64,000 bases of DNA from CAZTUH01 sp964616175 (GTDB lineage Bacteria > Pseudomonadota > Gammaproteobacteria > Burkholderiales > Burkholderiaceae_B). Positions 34,146 through 43,991 of the stretch are shown here, one piece after another. The DNA lies in the NCBI GenBank assembly GCA_964616175.1, contig CAZTUH010000007.1, positions 1-64,000 of the forward strand, given 5' to 3'. The notes beneath the pieces were generated by a model that was not told the DNA's origin, searched no databases, and worked only from the letters and a program-made list of their open reading frames with translations. Made by a program: the position numbers and the translations under genes. Position 1 is the stretch's first letter. Each line of letters opens with the position of its first letter.

Positions 34146-36842
34146 ATGAGAAAAATTTTACTATTAGTAGATGGATCAAGCTATTTGTATCGTGCATTTC
34201 ATGCAATGCCAGATCTTCGAAACCCTAATGGGGAACCTACAGGAGCGATATATGGCATCTTGAATATGCTGAAGAAGTTAAGAACTAATTACTCAAGCAA
34301 TTTTGGAGCATGTATCTTTGATTCTAGAAAAACAACTTTTCGGGAAAAGTTGTTTTTCTTTTACAAAGCTAATCGTCCTTCTATGCCTAATGATTTGGCA
34401 AATCAACTTGAATCTGTTCAACAAGCTATAAAAATGATTGGTTGGCCTGTTTTTAAAGTAGATGGAGTTGAAGCAGATGATGTCATAGGTAGCATAGCTA
34501 TGCTATCGAAAAAATTTGGATTTCATACCATAATATCTACTTGTGATAAAGACTTTTCCCAATTAGTCAGTAACAATAGTATCACTGTTGTAAATCCTAT
34601 AAATGGGGAAGAACTTACAGAGGATTCAGTTCAAAGTAAATATGGGATCAAATCAAGCCAAATAGTTGAGTATTTAATGCTTACAGGAGATACCTCAGAT
34701 AATGTTCCTGGAGTCAATAGAGTTGGGCCAATAACAGCATTGAAATTGCTTAGAGAATTTGGATCAATAGAAAAAATAATAGATTCTATTGATAATATTC
34801 ACGGAATATTAGGAAAAAACTTGCGTTTAGCAATTCCATTTTTCTCGATGACGCGGAAATTGCTAACCATAAAATGTGATGTTGATTTAAGTGAGTTTTT
34901 GAAGCATCCTAAGGACCTTAAATTTTATCCTTCAAATACAAAAGATCTTATTGAATTTTATGAACGGCAAGGATTTTTAAAATGGTTAAATGAATTAAAA
35001 ACATCTGTAATGCAGCAAGAAAATGTAGTAATTCCTTTTGAAGAAAAATATTCTGTTATTGACAATTTTGGAAAACTTTCCTCTCTGAAAGAAAGACTTG
35101 ATAACTCTGATTGGGTTGTATGTACAGCAGGGATCGGATGTACAGGAAATAGTTGTCTAGAAAATAAATTAATTAATTTATTTATTACTATTGAACCAAA
35201 TGAAACTTTTTATATTCCACTTGAAAACATTAGTTGTACTGGTATTAAGAAGATTCAAAAAAATAAAATTCTTTCTTTTCTGAAGCCATGGTTAGAAGAT
35301 CCATTAAGAAAAAAAGTTACTTTCAATTCAAAAAAACACATTCATGCATTTATGAATGCAGGAATCAGATTTTCCGGAATTTCCGAAGATGTCATGTTAG
35401 AAGCCTACATTTTAAACTTAGGAACCAATAATATTACCCTAGAAAAAGTTGCCGAAAAAATTTTAGGAAATGTCGAAGCTTATAAAAGCAAGCAGAAGCT
35501 AGCCAAGATAACTGATTTTGATAAAAATTTCATGGAAATAAAAAATTATTATTCAGACTTAACTTTTAAACTCCATCTTAAGCTAAAATTTTTTCGTGCT
35601 AACAAATGTACTAGGAATTTAAAGGAAATTTATGAACTTGAGTTGAATATTGCAAATCTATTAGCGGATGTTGAACGAAATGGTGTAGGAATAGACTCTC
35701 TCATTCTAATTGAACAGAGCAAAAAATTGGAAGCAAAGATAAGAGAATTAAAAGGAAAAATCTTTGAATTGACAAATACTGTTTTTAACATTAACTCTTC
35801 TAAAGAATTAAGCAATGTACTTTTTCAAAAAATGGGATTCCCAATTCTTCGGAAAACATCTACTGGAAAACCTTCGACAGATGAAGAAATTCTGAAAAAA
35901 CTTTCATCATCATATATCTTGCCATCCATTCTTTTAGAATATCGTGGATTATCAAAAATAAAATCAACATATTCTGACAAACTTCCATCTATGATCAATG
36001 CAATTACCGGTAGGATTCATACTAGCTATTCACAAGTAGCAACTGTAACAGGACGACTTGCTTCAGCTAATCCAAATCTACAAAATATTCCAATACGTTC
36101 TGAGGAAGGAAGGAATGTAAGAAAAGCATTTATTGCAAGGAAAGGATCTTTATTATTTTCAGCCGATTATTCTCAAATTGAATTGCGTGTTATGGCTCAT
36201 CTTTCTAATGATTTAAATTTAAAATCTGCCTTTTCCAAAGGAAATGATATTCATAATTCGACAGCATCAGATATTTTTGAAATTCCAACCAGCAAGGTCA
36301 ATGCGGACCAACGTCGATTTGCAAAGGTAATTAATTTTGGATTGATTTATGGAATGGGCATTTCAAAACTTTCATTAACATTAAAAATTTCCCGGCCAGA
36401 GGCAAAGAAATACATTGAACAATATTTTTCTCTTTACCCAGGCATATCAGCATGGATAGAAAAAACAAAAAAATCTGCTAGGGAAAATGGATATCTAGAA
36501 ACTATTTTTGGACGTCGATTAAAAATCTTAGAAATACAAGGAAATTTAGGTTCATATCGACAGGTTTCTGCTGAGCGTTCAGCTATAAATGCTCCAGTAC
36601 AAGGTTCTGCAGCAGACCTAATAAAAATAGCCATGATTTCAATTGATAGATGGTTAAAAGAAAAGAAAATGCAAACTCATATGATTATGCAAGTGCATGA
36701 TGAGTTAATCTTTGAAGTACCAAAAAATGAACTTGAAAAAGTTAGAATCAAAATTCCAATGCTGATGTGTGAAGTAGCAAATCTCAACGTTCCTCTTGTT
36801 GTAAAAACCTATGTGGGTAAGAATTGGGGCAATATGGAATGA
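34146..36842 (+). CDS. polA: DNA polymerase I, proofreading domain degenerate
   Basis: Fills gaps and removes RNA primers in replication and repair. The ATG at 34146 gives 898 residues and the standard start MRKILLLVDGSSYLYRAFHA; a TTG at 34092 would add 18. The 5'-3' exonuclease domain (about 1-290) has VDGVEADDVIG, TCDKDFSQLV and LTGDTSDNVPG. The polymerase domain has motif A LLFSADYSQIELRVMAHLS, motif B QRRFAKVINFGLIYGM and motif C MQVHDEL. In the middle domain the residues aligned with the four proofreading carboxylates of E. coli (D355, E357, D424, D501) appear replaced: FDTET reads CTAGI, the D424 site reads SKKHI and the D501 site is Tyr. So polymerase and flap functions are expected without proofreading. 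Confidence 0.95.
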   Translation: MRKILLLVDGSSYLYRAFHAMPDLRNPNGEPTGAIYGILNMLKKLRTNYSSNFGACIFDSRKTTFREKLFFFYKANRPSMPNDLANQLESVQQAIKMIGWPVFKVDGVEADDVIGSIAMLSKKFGFHTIISTCDKDFSQLVSNNSITVVNPINGEELTEDSVQSKYGIKSSQIVEYLMLTGDTSDNVPGVNRVGPITALKLLREFGSIEKIIDSIDNIHGILGKNLRLAIPFFSMTRKLLTIKCDVDLSEFLKHPKDLKFYPSNTKDLIEFYERQGFLKWLNELKTSVMQQENVVIPFEEKYSVIDNFGKLSSLKERLDNSDWVVCTAGIGCTGNSCLENKLINLFITIEPNETFYIPLENISCTGIKKIQKNKILSFLKPWLEDPLRKKVTFNSKKHIHAFMNAGIRFSGISEDVMLEAYILNLGTNNITLEKVAEKILGNVEAYKSKQKLAKITDFDKNFMEIKNYYSDLTFKLHLKLKFFRANKCTRNLKEIYELELNIANLLADVERNGVGIDSLILIEQSKKLEAKIRELKGKIFELTNTVFNINSSKELSNVLFQKMGFPILRKTSTGKPSTDEEILKKLSSSYILPSILLEYRGLSKIKSTYSDKLPSMINAITGRIHTSYSQVATVTGRLASANPNLQNIPIRSEEGRNVRKAFIARKGSLLFSADYSQIELRVMAHLSNDLNLKSAFSKGNDIHNSTASDIFEIPTSKVNADQRRFAKVINFGLIYGMGISKLSLTLKISRPEAKKYIEQYFSLYPGISAWIEKTKKSARENGYLETIFGRRLKILEIQGNLGSYRQVSAERSAINAPVQGSAADLIKIAMISIDRWLKEKKMQTHMIMQVHDELIFEVPKNELEKVRIKIPMLMCEVANLNVPLVVKTYVGKNWGNME

Positions 36843-36943
36843 ATTTTTTCCATTCACAAAAAATCAAATAATTTACTCGTGAAACCACTCAATCTACTCT
36901 TTAGATAGATTATTTCTTTTTCTTTTCTTATATTTTTCTTATC

Positions 36944-37813
36944 ATGTTTTTATTTTGGGTATTACTTGCTACTATATCTGCCGGATCAATAGCAATCCTC
37001 ATAGCCAGTTGGTTGACATACAAAGTATTTTCAAAATATTTACACCATATGGTTAGTCTTTCAGTTGGTATTCTTCTTTCTGTTGGTCTTTTGCATCTCT
37101 TACCAGAAGCTTATGAAAAAAATATAATCCATCCAAAAATACTATTTGGTTTAATGCTAGCATCCTTGATTTGTTTTTTCTTATTGGAAAAAGTTGATCT
37201 AATCAGGCATAGTCATCACTACGAAGGCGATGGCCATGAACATGGAAAAGGCCATGATTCCCGTGAAGCGGGAAGAGGTGGAATGTCAATTCTTATTGGT
37301 AGTTCTTTGCATAATTTTGCTGATGGAATGCTGTTAGTTGGAGCTTTTTTGACAGATCCCTTTCTTGGAGCCTTAACTGCTATATCTATAACTGTTCATG
37401 AAGTTCCTCATAAACTTAGCGATTTTGTTATCTTAAGAAATGCTGGAATCAAATTAAAAAAATCTTTCATTTTAATATTTTCTTCAAGTTTATGTTCCTC
37501 ATTAGGTGCTCTTTTAGGTTATTCCATTTTTCAGGAACATTGTGAATGGATTCCATATGTTTTGATAGTTGCATCTAGCAGTTTTTTATATATAGCAATG
37601 GCTGATTTAATGCCCCAGATGCATGAACAAACACCGCCATTCAAAACAATTTCTCAACTTTTTTTTGTTGGAATGGGTATTGCAATTGTTTATTGCATAA
37701 CAAGTGTGTTGCACTTTCACCATCCAAAACACAGTATGTATGTTATAGAACCTCAGAAAGAATGTCTAACCATTCAAACAAATCAGAATAGAGTCAAGCT
37801 TTTTGACAATTGA
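36944..37813 (+). CDS. ZIP-family divalent metal transporter
   Basis: A 289-residue inner-membrane protein with about eight hydrophobic helices. The two metal-binding helices carry HNFADG (123-128) and HEVPH (152-156), the ZIP signature. A His-rich cytosolic loop (about 89-104, eight His) precedes them. ZIP proteins import zinc, sometimes iron or manganese; the exact metal is not deducible. It resembles the GufA/ZupT side of the family. Its 3' end overlaps the 3' end of convergent truB by 31 bp. Confidence 0.9.
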   Translation: MFLFWVLLATISAGSIAILIASWLTYKVFSKYLHHMVSLSVGILLSVGLLHLLPEAYEKNIIHPKILFGLMLASLICFFLLEKVDLIRHSHHYEGDGHEHGKGHDSREAGRGGMSILIGSSLHNFADGMLLVGAFLTDPFLGALTAISITVHEVPHKLSDFVILRNAGIKLKKSFILIFSSSLCSSLGALLGYSIFQEHCEWIPYVLIVASSSFLYIAMADLMPQMHEQTPPFKTISQLFFVGMGIAIVYCITSVLHFHHPKHSMYVIEPQKECLTIQTNQNRVKLFDN

Positions 37814-38532
37814 TCCATATTAGTGTGAACTAAGAATCTTCTCGGATCTTTTGCATTTTCTAGAAATTCTAAATCTACGGCATCTTTTAAGAAAAATGGT
37901 CCAATCTGTATGCGTTTTAAATGTGATAAATACCCGAAGCAACCCATTGATCGACCTATGTCTTGTGCAAGAACTCTAACATAAGTACCTCGACCACATG
38001 TTACTTCTAATTCTGCTTTCATTGATGAACAATGCAAAATTTTTATTTCATGTATGTTAACTTCCCTGGGAGCTCTTTCTAATTCAATACCTTGCCTTGC
38101 ATAAAAATATAAAGGCTTACCATTTTTTTTAAGAGCAGAATACATAGGAGGAACTTGCTGTATTTTTCCCAAAAAACAAGAAATAGTATCTTTTAGTTTT
38201 CTTTTATCAATCGACCTAAAACATGAACAAGCTATAACATTTCCAGTTAAATCACCACTATCGGTTTCTTTACCAAATTGAACAATGGCTTGATAAGTTT
38301 TTCTCATTTGAAGGATCAATTCAGAAATTTTTGTTGTATATCCAACACAGCATAACAATAAACCAGTTGCAAATGGATCAAGAGTGCCCATATATCCAGC
38401 TTTTTCTGCATTGAGAATTTTTTTGACACGTTGAAGTGCGAAATTACTGGAGATACCTGATGGTTTATTCAAAAGAATAATTCCATTCAACTGATTCTTT
38501 TCCATTGTATTAATAGTTCCAAACTTTTGCAT
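37783..38532 (-). CDS. truB: tRNA pseudouridine-55 synthase TruB
   Basis: Converts U55 of the tRNA T loop to pseudouridine. The N-terminal catalytic domain has GIILLNKPSGISS, the catalytic Asp in GTLDPFATGLLL, YQAIVQFGKETDSGDLTG, VPPMYSALKKNGKPLYFYARQG and CGRGTYVRVLAQDIG. At 249 residues it is well short of the 314-residue E. coli enzyme and ends soon after the catalytic domain, so the C-terminal PUA-like domain is absent or very short. It is the last gene of the rimP-nusA-infB-rbfA-truB operon. Two ATG starts (38532, 38505) are possible. Confidence 0.94.
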   Translation of the reverse strand: MQKFGTINTMEKNQLNGIILLNKPSGISSNFALQRVKKILNAEKAGYMGTLDPFATGLLLCCVGYTTKISELILQMRKTYQAIVQFGKETDSGDLTGNVIACSCFRSIDKRKLKDTISCFLGKIQQVPPMYSALKKNGKPLYFYARQGIELERAPREVNIHEIKILHCSSMKAELEVTCGRGTYVRVLAQDIGRSMGCFGYLSHLKRIQIGPFFLKDAVDLEFLENAKDPRRFLVHTNMDQLSKSLTLF

Positions 38533-38540
38533 ATACCGTT

Positions 38541-38927
38541 TTATATTTTTCGGTTTGCAAAATCAATCAGGTTTGAAATTTCAATAGACCGAGAAATTTG
38601 TCTATCGTATAAAAAAATTAGGTTTGGAGATCTTTTTATTTTCAGTATTTTATATAAACTGGAGCGAAAAAAAGGGATATTTTGATTAAGAAGTTTTTCA
38701 ACAATTTCTGGCTCTTTTTCTAAGACAGAAAAGTAAATTTTCACATTGGAAAAATCAGGTGCAAGATTTACATCCAAGATAGTTATTAACCCAACTTCAC
38801 TAATAGAAAACTTATTTTGAGTTAAAATATGTAAAACCTTATAAATTTTTCTTGAGAGACGTTCATTTCTCTGTTTGCGCCTGTAAAACATTAACTCAAG
38901 AGAATCAGGAGTTTTGTTAGATTTCAT
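38541..38927 (-). CDS. rbfA: Ribosome-binding factor A
   Basis: RbfA binds the 30S subunit during late 16S maturation and helps cold adaptation. The 128-residue KH-like protein includes RNERLSRKIYKVLHILTQ, a central LITILDVNLAPDFSNVKIYFSVL and the C-terminal IPFFRSSLYKILKIKRSPNLIFLYD. It lies between infB (31 bp upstream) and truB (8 bp downstream), the universal order. Confidence 0.95.
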   Translation of the reverse strand: MKSNKTPDSLELMFYRRKQRNERLSRKIYKVLHILTQNKFSISEVGLITILDVNLAPDFSNVKIYFSVLEKEPEIVEKLLNQNIPFFRSSLYKILKIKRSPNLIFLYDRQISRSIEISNLIDFANRKI

Positions 38928-38958
38928 TCTGCATGAAAAAGTATTTATTGAAAAACGG

Positions 38959-41649
38959 CTAGAAAGATGCTGCTAGTTCTCTAATTTCAAAAACTTCCAA
39001 CTGGTCTCCGGAAAAAATATTGACATTTCCACAAAGTGTAATTCCACAATCAAAACCAGATCTAACCTCTCCAACATCTTCCTTAAATCGCCGCAAAGAA
39101 TTGATTTTTCCAGTCCATTGAACAATACTATCGCGAATCAGTCGAACTTGAGAATCTCGCCGAACCACGCCATGTAATACCATACATCCCCCAATTTTGA
39201 TCTTTTTGGAGAAGTGATATACCTCACGAATTTCTGCTAAACCTAAAATTTCTTCCCGTTTTTCCGGATCCAGTAATCCTTCCATAGCTGATTTAATCTC
39301 GTTAATTACATCATAAATGATGTTGTAATAACGTAAATCAATTCCATTTGCTTCGGCAATTCTTTTTGCTCCAATTTCAGCACGTACATTAAAACCAATA
39401 ATAACAGCACTAGAAGCAATGGCAAGGTTTATATCACTTTCAGAAATCCCACCAACAGCTGCATGAACTATTTGCAACTTAACTTGTTCTGTTGATAATT
39501 TGTTCAAAGAAAAAGCTAAAGCTTCTTGTGAACCTTGAACATCAGTTTTTAAGATAAGTTTTAAAATTTTGTTGTTACATTCTTCTCGCATATTCACCAT
39601 AGCAGATTGCAAATTAGACGCCTTTTGTTGAGCAAGACGAACATCCCTAAATTTTCCTTGCCGAAATAAAGCAATCTCTCTAACTTTCCGTTCATCATTC
39701 AATGATATTAATTCATCTCCTGCAACTGGAACTTCATTTAGCCCTTGAATTTCAACTGGGATAGAAGGGCCAACTTTTTTTACTGATTTTCCACGATCAT
39801 CAAACATTGCTCGAATACGGCCAAAACTACAACCAGCAAGTACTATGTCTGAGGTTTTTAATGTACCACTTTGAATTAAAATTGTTGCGATTGGACCCCG
39901 CCCCTTATTCAATCGAGATTCTATAACTATACCCTTAGCATTTGTACAAAAAGGAGCCTTCAATTCAAGCATTTCTGCTTGGAGCAAAACAATCTCTAAA
40001 AGATTGTCAATGCCATTTCCTGTTTTTGCTGATATAGGAACAATTGGGATATCCCCTCCATAATCTTCAGGAACAATTTCTTCAGCAAGAAGCTCTTGTT
40101 TAATTCTTTCTGGATTCGAGCCAATTTTATCAATTTTTGTTATAGCAACTATAATTGGAACCTCTCCTGCTTTAGCATGATGGATAGCCTCCCGAGTTTG
40201 AGGCATAACAGAATCATCTGCTGCAACAACTAGAATGACAATATCAGTTAATTTAGCTCCTCGGGCTCTCATAGCTGTAAATGCTTCATGTCCAGGTGTA
40301 TCTAGAAATGTTATAGAACCTTGTTCCGTTTGGACATTATAAGCTCCAATGTGTTGAGTTATACCACCAGCTTCATTGCTTGCTGTTTTTTCACGCCGGA
40401 TATAATCAAGAAGAGATGTTTTTCCATGATCCACATGTCCCATTACTGTTACAACTGGAGCTCTTGGAAAAAGTTCAACTTTGTTTAAATCTAAATCTTC
40501 ATTCTTCTCATTTAACAATGCTTCAGGATCATTTAATTTAGCTGTAACAGCAATATGACCAAATTCTTGAACTATAATCATAGCTGTTTCCTGATCTAAA
40601 ATCTGGTTAATAGTAATCATCTGACCTAGTTTTATGAGTTGCTTAATAACTTCAGAGGCTTTGATTGACATTTTATGAGAAAGTTCAGAAACACTTATAG
40701 TTTCGGGAATATGTATTTCCCGAGAGGAAACTGATTGTTTCTGCAAAGAACTACCATAACTAGGTTTTTGAATATAATTTTGTGTGTTTCTTGAGGGTCT
40801 TTGTTTCTCAAGTCTATTGGAATTTTTGCCTTTTTCTAAAGACTTTTTGCGCAATGAATTTTCTCCAAAAGTTGATAATTTTCCTAAGTTTTTTGAAGAC
40901 TTCTTGGGTTTTTCAATTCTTTTATTTTTCAAACTTTTAGTTTCAAGTCCTATTTCTTCTGATATTTTTTTCTTGTGCGCATCATTCAAAGTTTGATCTT
41001 GATTCAGTTCATTTTTTGCAATTCTTGATTGATCAAAAGAATTTTCACTTAAAACAGTTTCTGTTATAGCATGTTTTTTTCCTAAATTAGGATCATTATG
41101 TTCTTCTCTTGAATTAATTTCTTTTTCCTGTTCAATAGGAACTTGTGTTTTTGTCTCTAGGTTCTTCTCAAGGAGTGATTCTTTCTTCTCTTCATGGAAA
41201 GCAGAAATACTAGAAGAACTGAAACTAGCTTCATTTTCCAACTTGAGATTTTCTACTTCCTGAGATGATGAAGATATTTTATCAATTTCCCTAATTGGAT
41301 TTAAAACCTTAGAAGATGAAGATTCATATGGATTTTTTGATTGAAATTCCGGATAATCTCTTTTTATAAAGGTTCGCTTCTTTTTAATTTCTACTTTAAT
41401 TGTTCTAGATTTTCCGGATGCATCAGATTGATGAATCTGAGATGTTTCACGACAAGTCAGAATAATCTTTGTCTTATTGTCAGCTCCATGTGAACGACGT
41501 AGGGATTCAAGCAATTGTGACTTATCATAATCAGTCAAAGAATCATTAACTGATTTAACATTTACACCGGCAGATTGTAATTGCTTTAGCAAAACATCTG
41601 AATGCATATCCAATTCAACAGCGAATTGGGCTACTGTATTACTCAACAT
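38959..41649 (-). CDS. infB: Translation initiation factor IF-2
   Basis: GTPase that brings initiator tRNA to the 30S subunit and promotes subunit joining. The 896-residue protein has an IF2_N helix domain at 1-55, a long charged low-complexity linker rich in Lys, Glu, Ser and Asn (about 60-310), a second IF2_N-like domain near 315-365, the G domain with GHVDHGKT (404-411), DTPGHEAF and TKID, and the later beta-barrel and C2 tRNA-binding domains. The linker composition reflects AT drift (Lys/Asn/Ser replacing Ala/Arg/Pro); the functional domains are well conserved. Confidence 0.97.
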   Translation of the reverse strand: MLSNTVAQFAVELDMHSDVLLKQLQSAGVNVKSVNDSLTDYDKSQLLESLRRSHGADNKTKIILTCRETSQIHQSDASGKSRTIKVEIKKKRTFIKRDYPEFQSKNPYESSSSKVLNPIREIDKISSSSQEVENLKLENEASFSSSSISAFHEEKKESLLEKNLETKTQVPIEQEKEINSREEHNDPNLGKKHAITETVLSENSFDQSRIAKNELNQDQTLNDAHKKKISEEIGLETKSLKNKRIEKPKKSSKNLGKLSTFGENSLRKKSLEKGKNSNRLEKQRPSRNTQNYIQKPSYGSSLQKQSVSSREIHIPETISVSELSHKMSIKASEVIKQLIKLGQMITINQILDQETAMIIVQEFGHIAVTAKLNDPEALLNEKNEDLDLNKVELFPRAPVVTVMGHVDHGKTSLLDYIRREKTASNEAGGITQHIGAYNVQTEQGSITFLDTPGHEAFTAMRARGAKLTDIVILVVAADDSVMPQTREAIHHAKAGEVPIIVAITKIDKIGSNPERIKQELLAEEIVPEDYGGDIPIVPISAKTGNGIDNLLEIVLLQAEMLELKAPFCTNAKGIVIESRLNKGRGPIATILIQSGTLKTSDIVLAGCSFGRIRAMFDDRGKSVKKVGPSIPVEIQGLNEVPVAGDELISLNDERKVREIALFRQGKFRDVRLAQQKASNLQSAMVNMREECNNKILKLILKTDVQGSQEALAFSLNKLSTEQVKLQIVHAAVGGISESDINLAIASSAVIIGFNVRAEIGAKRIAEANGIDLRYYNIIYDVINEIKSAMEGLLDPEKREEILGLAEIREVYHFSKKIKIGGCMVLHGVVRRDSQVRLIRDSIVQWTGKINSLRRFKEDVGEVRSGFDCGITLCGNVNIFSGDQLEVFEIRELAASF

Positions 41650-41757
41650 TATCCTCTTCCAAATTTTGTAAAAACTACCAAGATTCTAGCAACAAAAACT
41701 TACGTTGAAAAAGAAAAATTCCTGAAACTAGTATCGAAAAAAGAATAACCAGTAGTT

Positions 41758-43230
41758 TTATTCAAACCAGTGTGCTCGAGCTAGCATAATAATTCTTGCT
41801 GCTTCATTCTTGCTTAAGCCTGTTATCTCAGAAATTTCATCTGAAGAAAAATCTGCAAGATCATTTCTTGTAAAGATTTTCTTTTCCGCAAGTAGTAATG
41901 CTAAATCAGGATTAATGAAATTTAGTTCAAGTAAATCTTTTGCTGTTTTAAGACGTTCTTCCCTAGCAATTGCTTCTGTTAAAAGAATATTTCTAGCACG
42001 AGAACGCAGCTTGTTAACAATGCTTTCGTCAAGTGTCCCGATCCTTGATAATTCCTGCATAGGTACATATGCAACTTCTTCTACTCCAGTAAATCCTGCT
42101 TTGATTAGGAGATCAGAAGTCTGATGATCAATATCAAGTTTTTCACTGAAAGTATTCCGCAATTTTTCATGTTCTAACTCTTTGCGGCTAGTACTTTCTT
42201 CGGAAGTCATGATATCAATTTGCCATCCTGTCAATTCTGAAGCTAATCGTACATTTTGTCCTTTAGTTCCAATTGCTTTTGGCAAATTTTCTTCATCTAC
42301 TACAACAGTCATAGATGAGTTTTCCTCATCTACAACTATTGATTCAATACTAGCAGGAGCTAATGCATTAATTACAAATTGTGCAGGGTCTTCAGACCAA
42401 AGAACTATATCTATTTGTTCTCCACATAATTCATTACGTACAGCAGTGACACGGGAACCTCTCATTCCAACACAAGTACCTATAGGATCAATTCGCTTAT
42501 CATATGAAACAACTGATATTTTAGCACGGATGCCCGGATCTCTTGCAGCTCCTTTGATTTCTAATAGACCCTGCTCAATTTCAGGAACTTCGTTTTCAAA
42601 TAAACATTTAACAAATGCAGAAGCAGTTCTTGATAAAATAACTTTTTTTCCTCTAGATCCTTGATCAACTCGAAGTACAAATGCTCGAATCCGATCAGAT
42701 ATCCTGATGTTTTCTTTGGGAATCATCTCGGATCTAGGTAATCTAGCTTCGATCTTTCCGATTTCTATAATCAAATCTCCTTTTTCAATCCGCTTTACAG
42801 AACCAGATACAATTTGTTCTCTGTTTTCTAGGAAATCGTTTAGCACTTGTTCACGTTCAGCATCTCGCATGCGTTGCAAAATAGCTTGTTTTGCGGTTTG
42901 TGCTCCTATTCTACCGAATTCCATTGGTTCTAAACGTTTTTCTATATACTCTCCTATTTTAATATTTGGATCAAATTCTTTCGCTTCTGAAAATATTTCC
43001 TGTTGATCTGGTTGTTTAAGACCTGCTTCATCTGGAACAACTAACCATCGCCGGAAACTTTCATAATTTCCAGTGTTTCGATCAATGTAAACGCGAACCT
43101 CAACATCATTATTAAAACGTTTTTTTATAGCTGAAGCAAGAGCACATTCAAGTGCATCAAAAACAACTTCACGAGCAACATTTTTTTCACGCCTTAGAGC
43201 ATCAACTAACAGAAGAATTTCTCGACTCAT
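41758..43230 (-). CDS. nusA: Transcription termination/antitermination protein NusA
   Basis: RNA polymerase elongation factor controlling pausing, termination and rRNA antitermination. The 490-residue protein has the N-terminal polymerase-binding domain (REILLLVDALRREKNV), an S1 domain (about 135-200, SGSVKRIEKGDLIIEIG), two KH domains (about 200-345, including GTCVGMRGSRVTAVRNEL and AIGTKGQNVRLASELTGW) and C-terminal acidic repeat helices. Its start overlaps rimP's stop by four bases. infB lies about 110 bp downstream on the same strand. Confidence 0.97.
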   Translation of the reverse strand: MSREILLLVDALRREKNVAREVVFDALECALASAIKKRFNNDVEVRVYIDRNTGNYESFRRWLVVPDEAGLKQPDQQEIFSEAKEFDPNIKIGEYIEKRLEPMEFGRIGAQTAKQAILQRMRDAEREQVLNDFLENREQIVSGSVKRIEKGDLIIEIGKIEARLPRSEMIPKENIRISDRIRAFVLRVDQGSRGKKVILSRTASAFVKCLFENEVPEIEQGLLEIKGAARDPGIRAKISVVSYDKRIDPIGTCVGMRGSRVTAVRNELCGEQIDIVLWSEDPAQFVINALAPASIESIVVDEENSSMTVVVDEENLPKAIGTKGQNVRLASELTGWQIDIMTSEESTSRKELEHEKLRNTFSEKLDIDHQTSDLLIKAGFTGVEEVAYVPMQELSRIGTLDESIVNKLRSRARNILLTEAIAREERLKTAKDLLELNFINPDLALLLAEKKIFTRNDLADFSSDEISEITGLSKNEAARIIMLARAHWFE

Positions 43231-43733
43231 CGATTCTTTACCTTAAAATCTAGGATAGGATCCAACTTTGCATTAGCAATTTCATCAATCGTAAATTTTA
43301 TAACTTGATTTGTATTGTTTTTTGAAAATTGAAGAGCAAATTCTAGCCTGATATTTTTATCTTCTAAATTATTCTCTCTATCATTTAAAAAAAATTCATT
43401 TTTTTGCAGCAACCCACAAAATTCTTTTTGGCCGTTAACAGCTTTGCAAAACTTAATTCTAACACGATGACCTAAAACTCGAAGGAAATCACTTTCACTC
43501 AAAAGTTGCCTATCAATTCCTGGAGAACTAACTTCAATATCCTTATAATCAAGACCTTCTACCTGGAAAACACGGTTTAATTGACGAGCAGTATCTTCAC
43601 AAACTTTAGTTGTTACACCCTTTGGATGGTTGATTACTACTTTTAGTAAACCAGAAGAAAAAAGATGCACGTCTAACACTTCTATTTCAGTTTCAGATAA
43701 AGATTCTTTAGTTAGTTCAATCAATTTTTTCAT
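43227..43733 (-). CDS. rimP: Ribosome maturation factor RimP
   Basis: Needed for 30S assembly around the 3' major domain. The 168-residue protein has the RimP landmarks TEIEVLDVHLFSSGLLKVVI, VCEDTARQLNRVFQVE and DYKDIEVSSPGIDRQL, followed by the SH3-like C-terminal domain. First gene of the nusA-infB-rbfA-truB operon and translationally coupled to nusA. An approximately 260-bp gap separates it from the rluB-like gene downstream of no other gene. Confidence 0.94.
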   Translation of the reverse strand: MKKLIELTKESLSETEIEVLDVHLFSSGLLKVVINHPKGVTTKVCEDTARQLNRVFQVEGLDYKDIEVSSPGIDRQLLSESDFLRVLGHRVRIKFCKAVNGQKEFCGLLQKNEFFLNDRENNLEDKNIRLEFALQFSKNNTNQVIKFTIDEIANAKLDPILDFKVKNR

Positions 43734-43991
43734 GACATATCTAATAAAAACAGACTGTTCAATTATTGAAAATTCTTTTCTATAATTTTTCTACATAAAA
43801 CAATATAATTCAGCATAGTAAAATTCTATGAGAACAGAAGCAAAAAATCTGTTTAAAACATTGATTAAACTTTTAGCTTATTTGTTCTATTTGAGAAAAT
43901 TAGAAAACTTATTCTAGCAGACAACTAGGTAAATTGTTTAACAAGCTGCTAATGATTTCACTAAAAAATTAAATGTGTTTTTAATAAAAAT

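Noticed and set aside
41810..43006. Long open frames on the plus strand opposite nusA (also opposite mrpA, rpsA, gyrA and tyrA)
   Set aside because: They are shadows of well-supported genes on the other strand, with no family motifs and low-complexity Ser/Ile/Phe composition.
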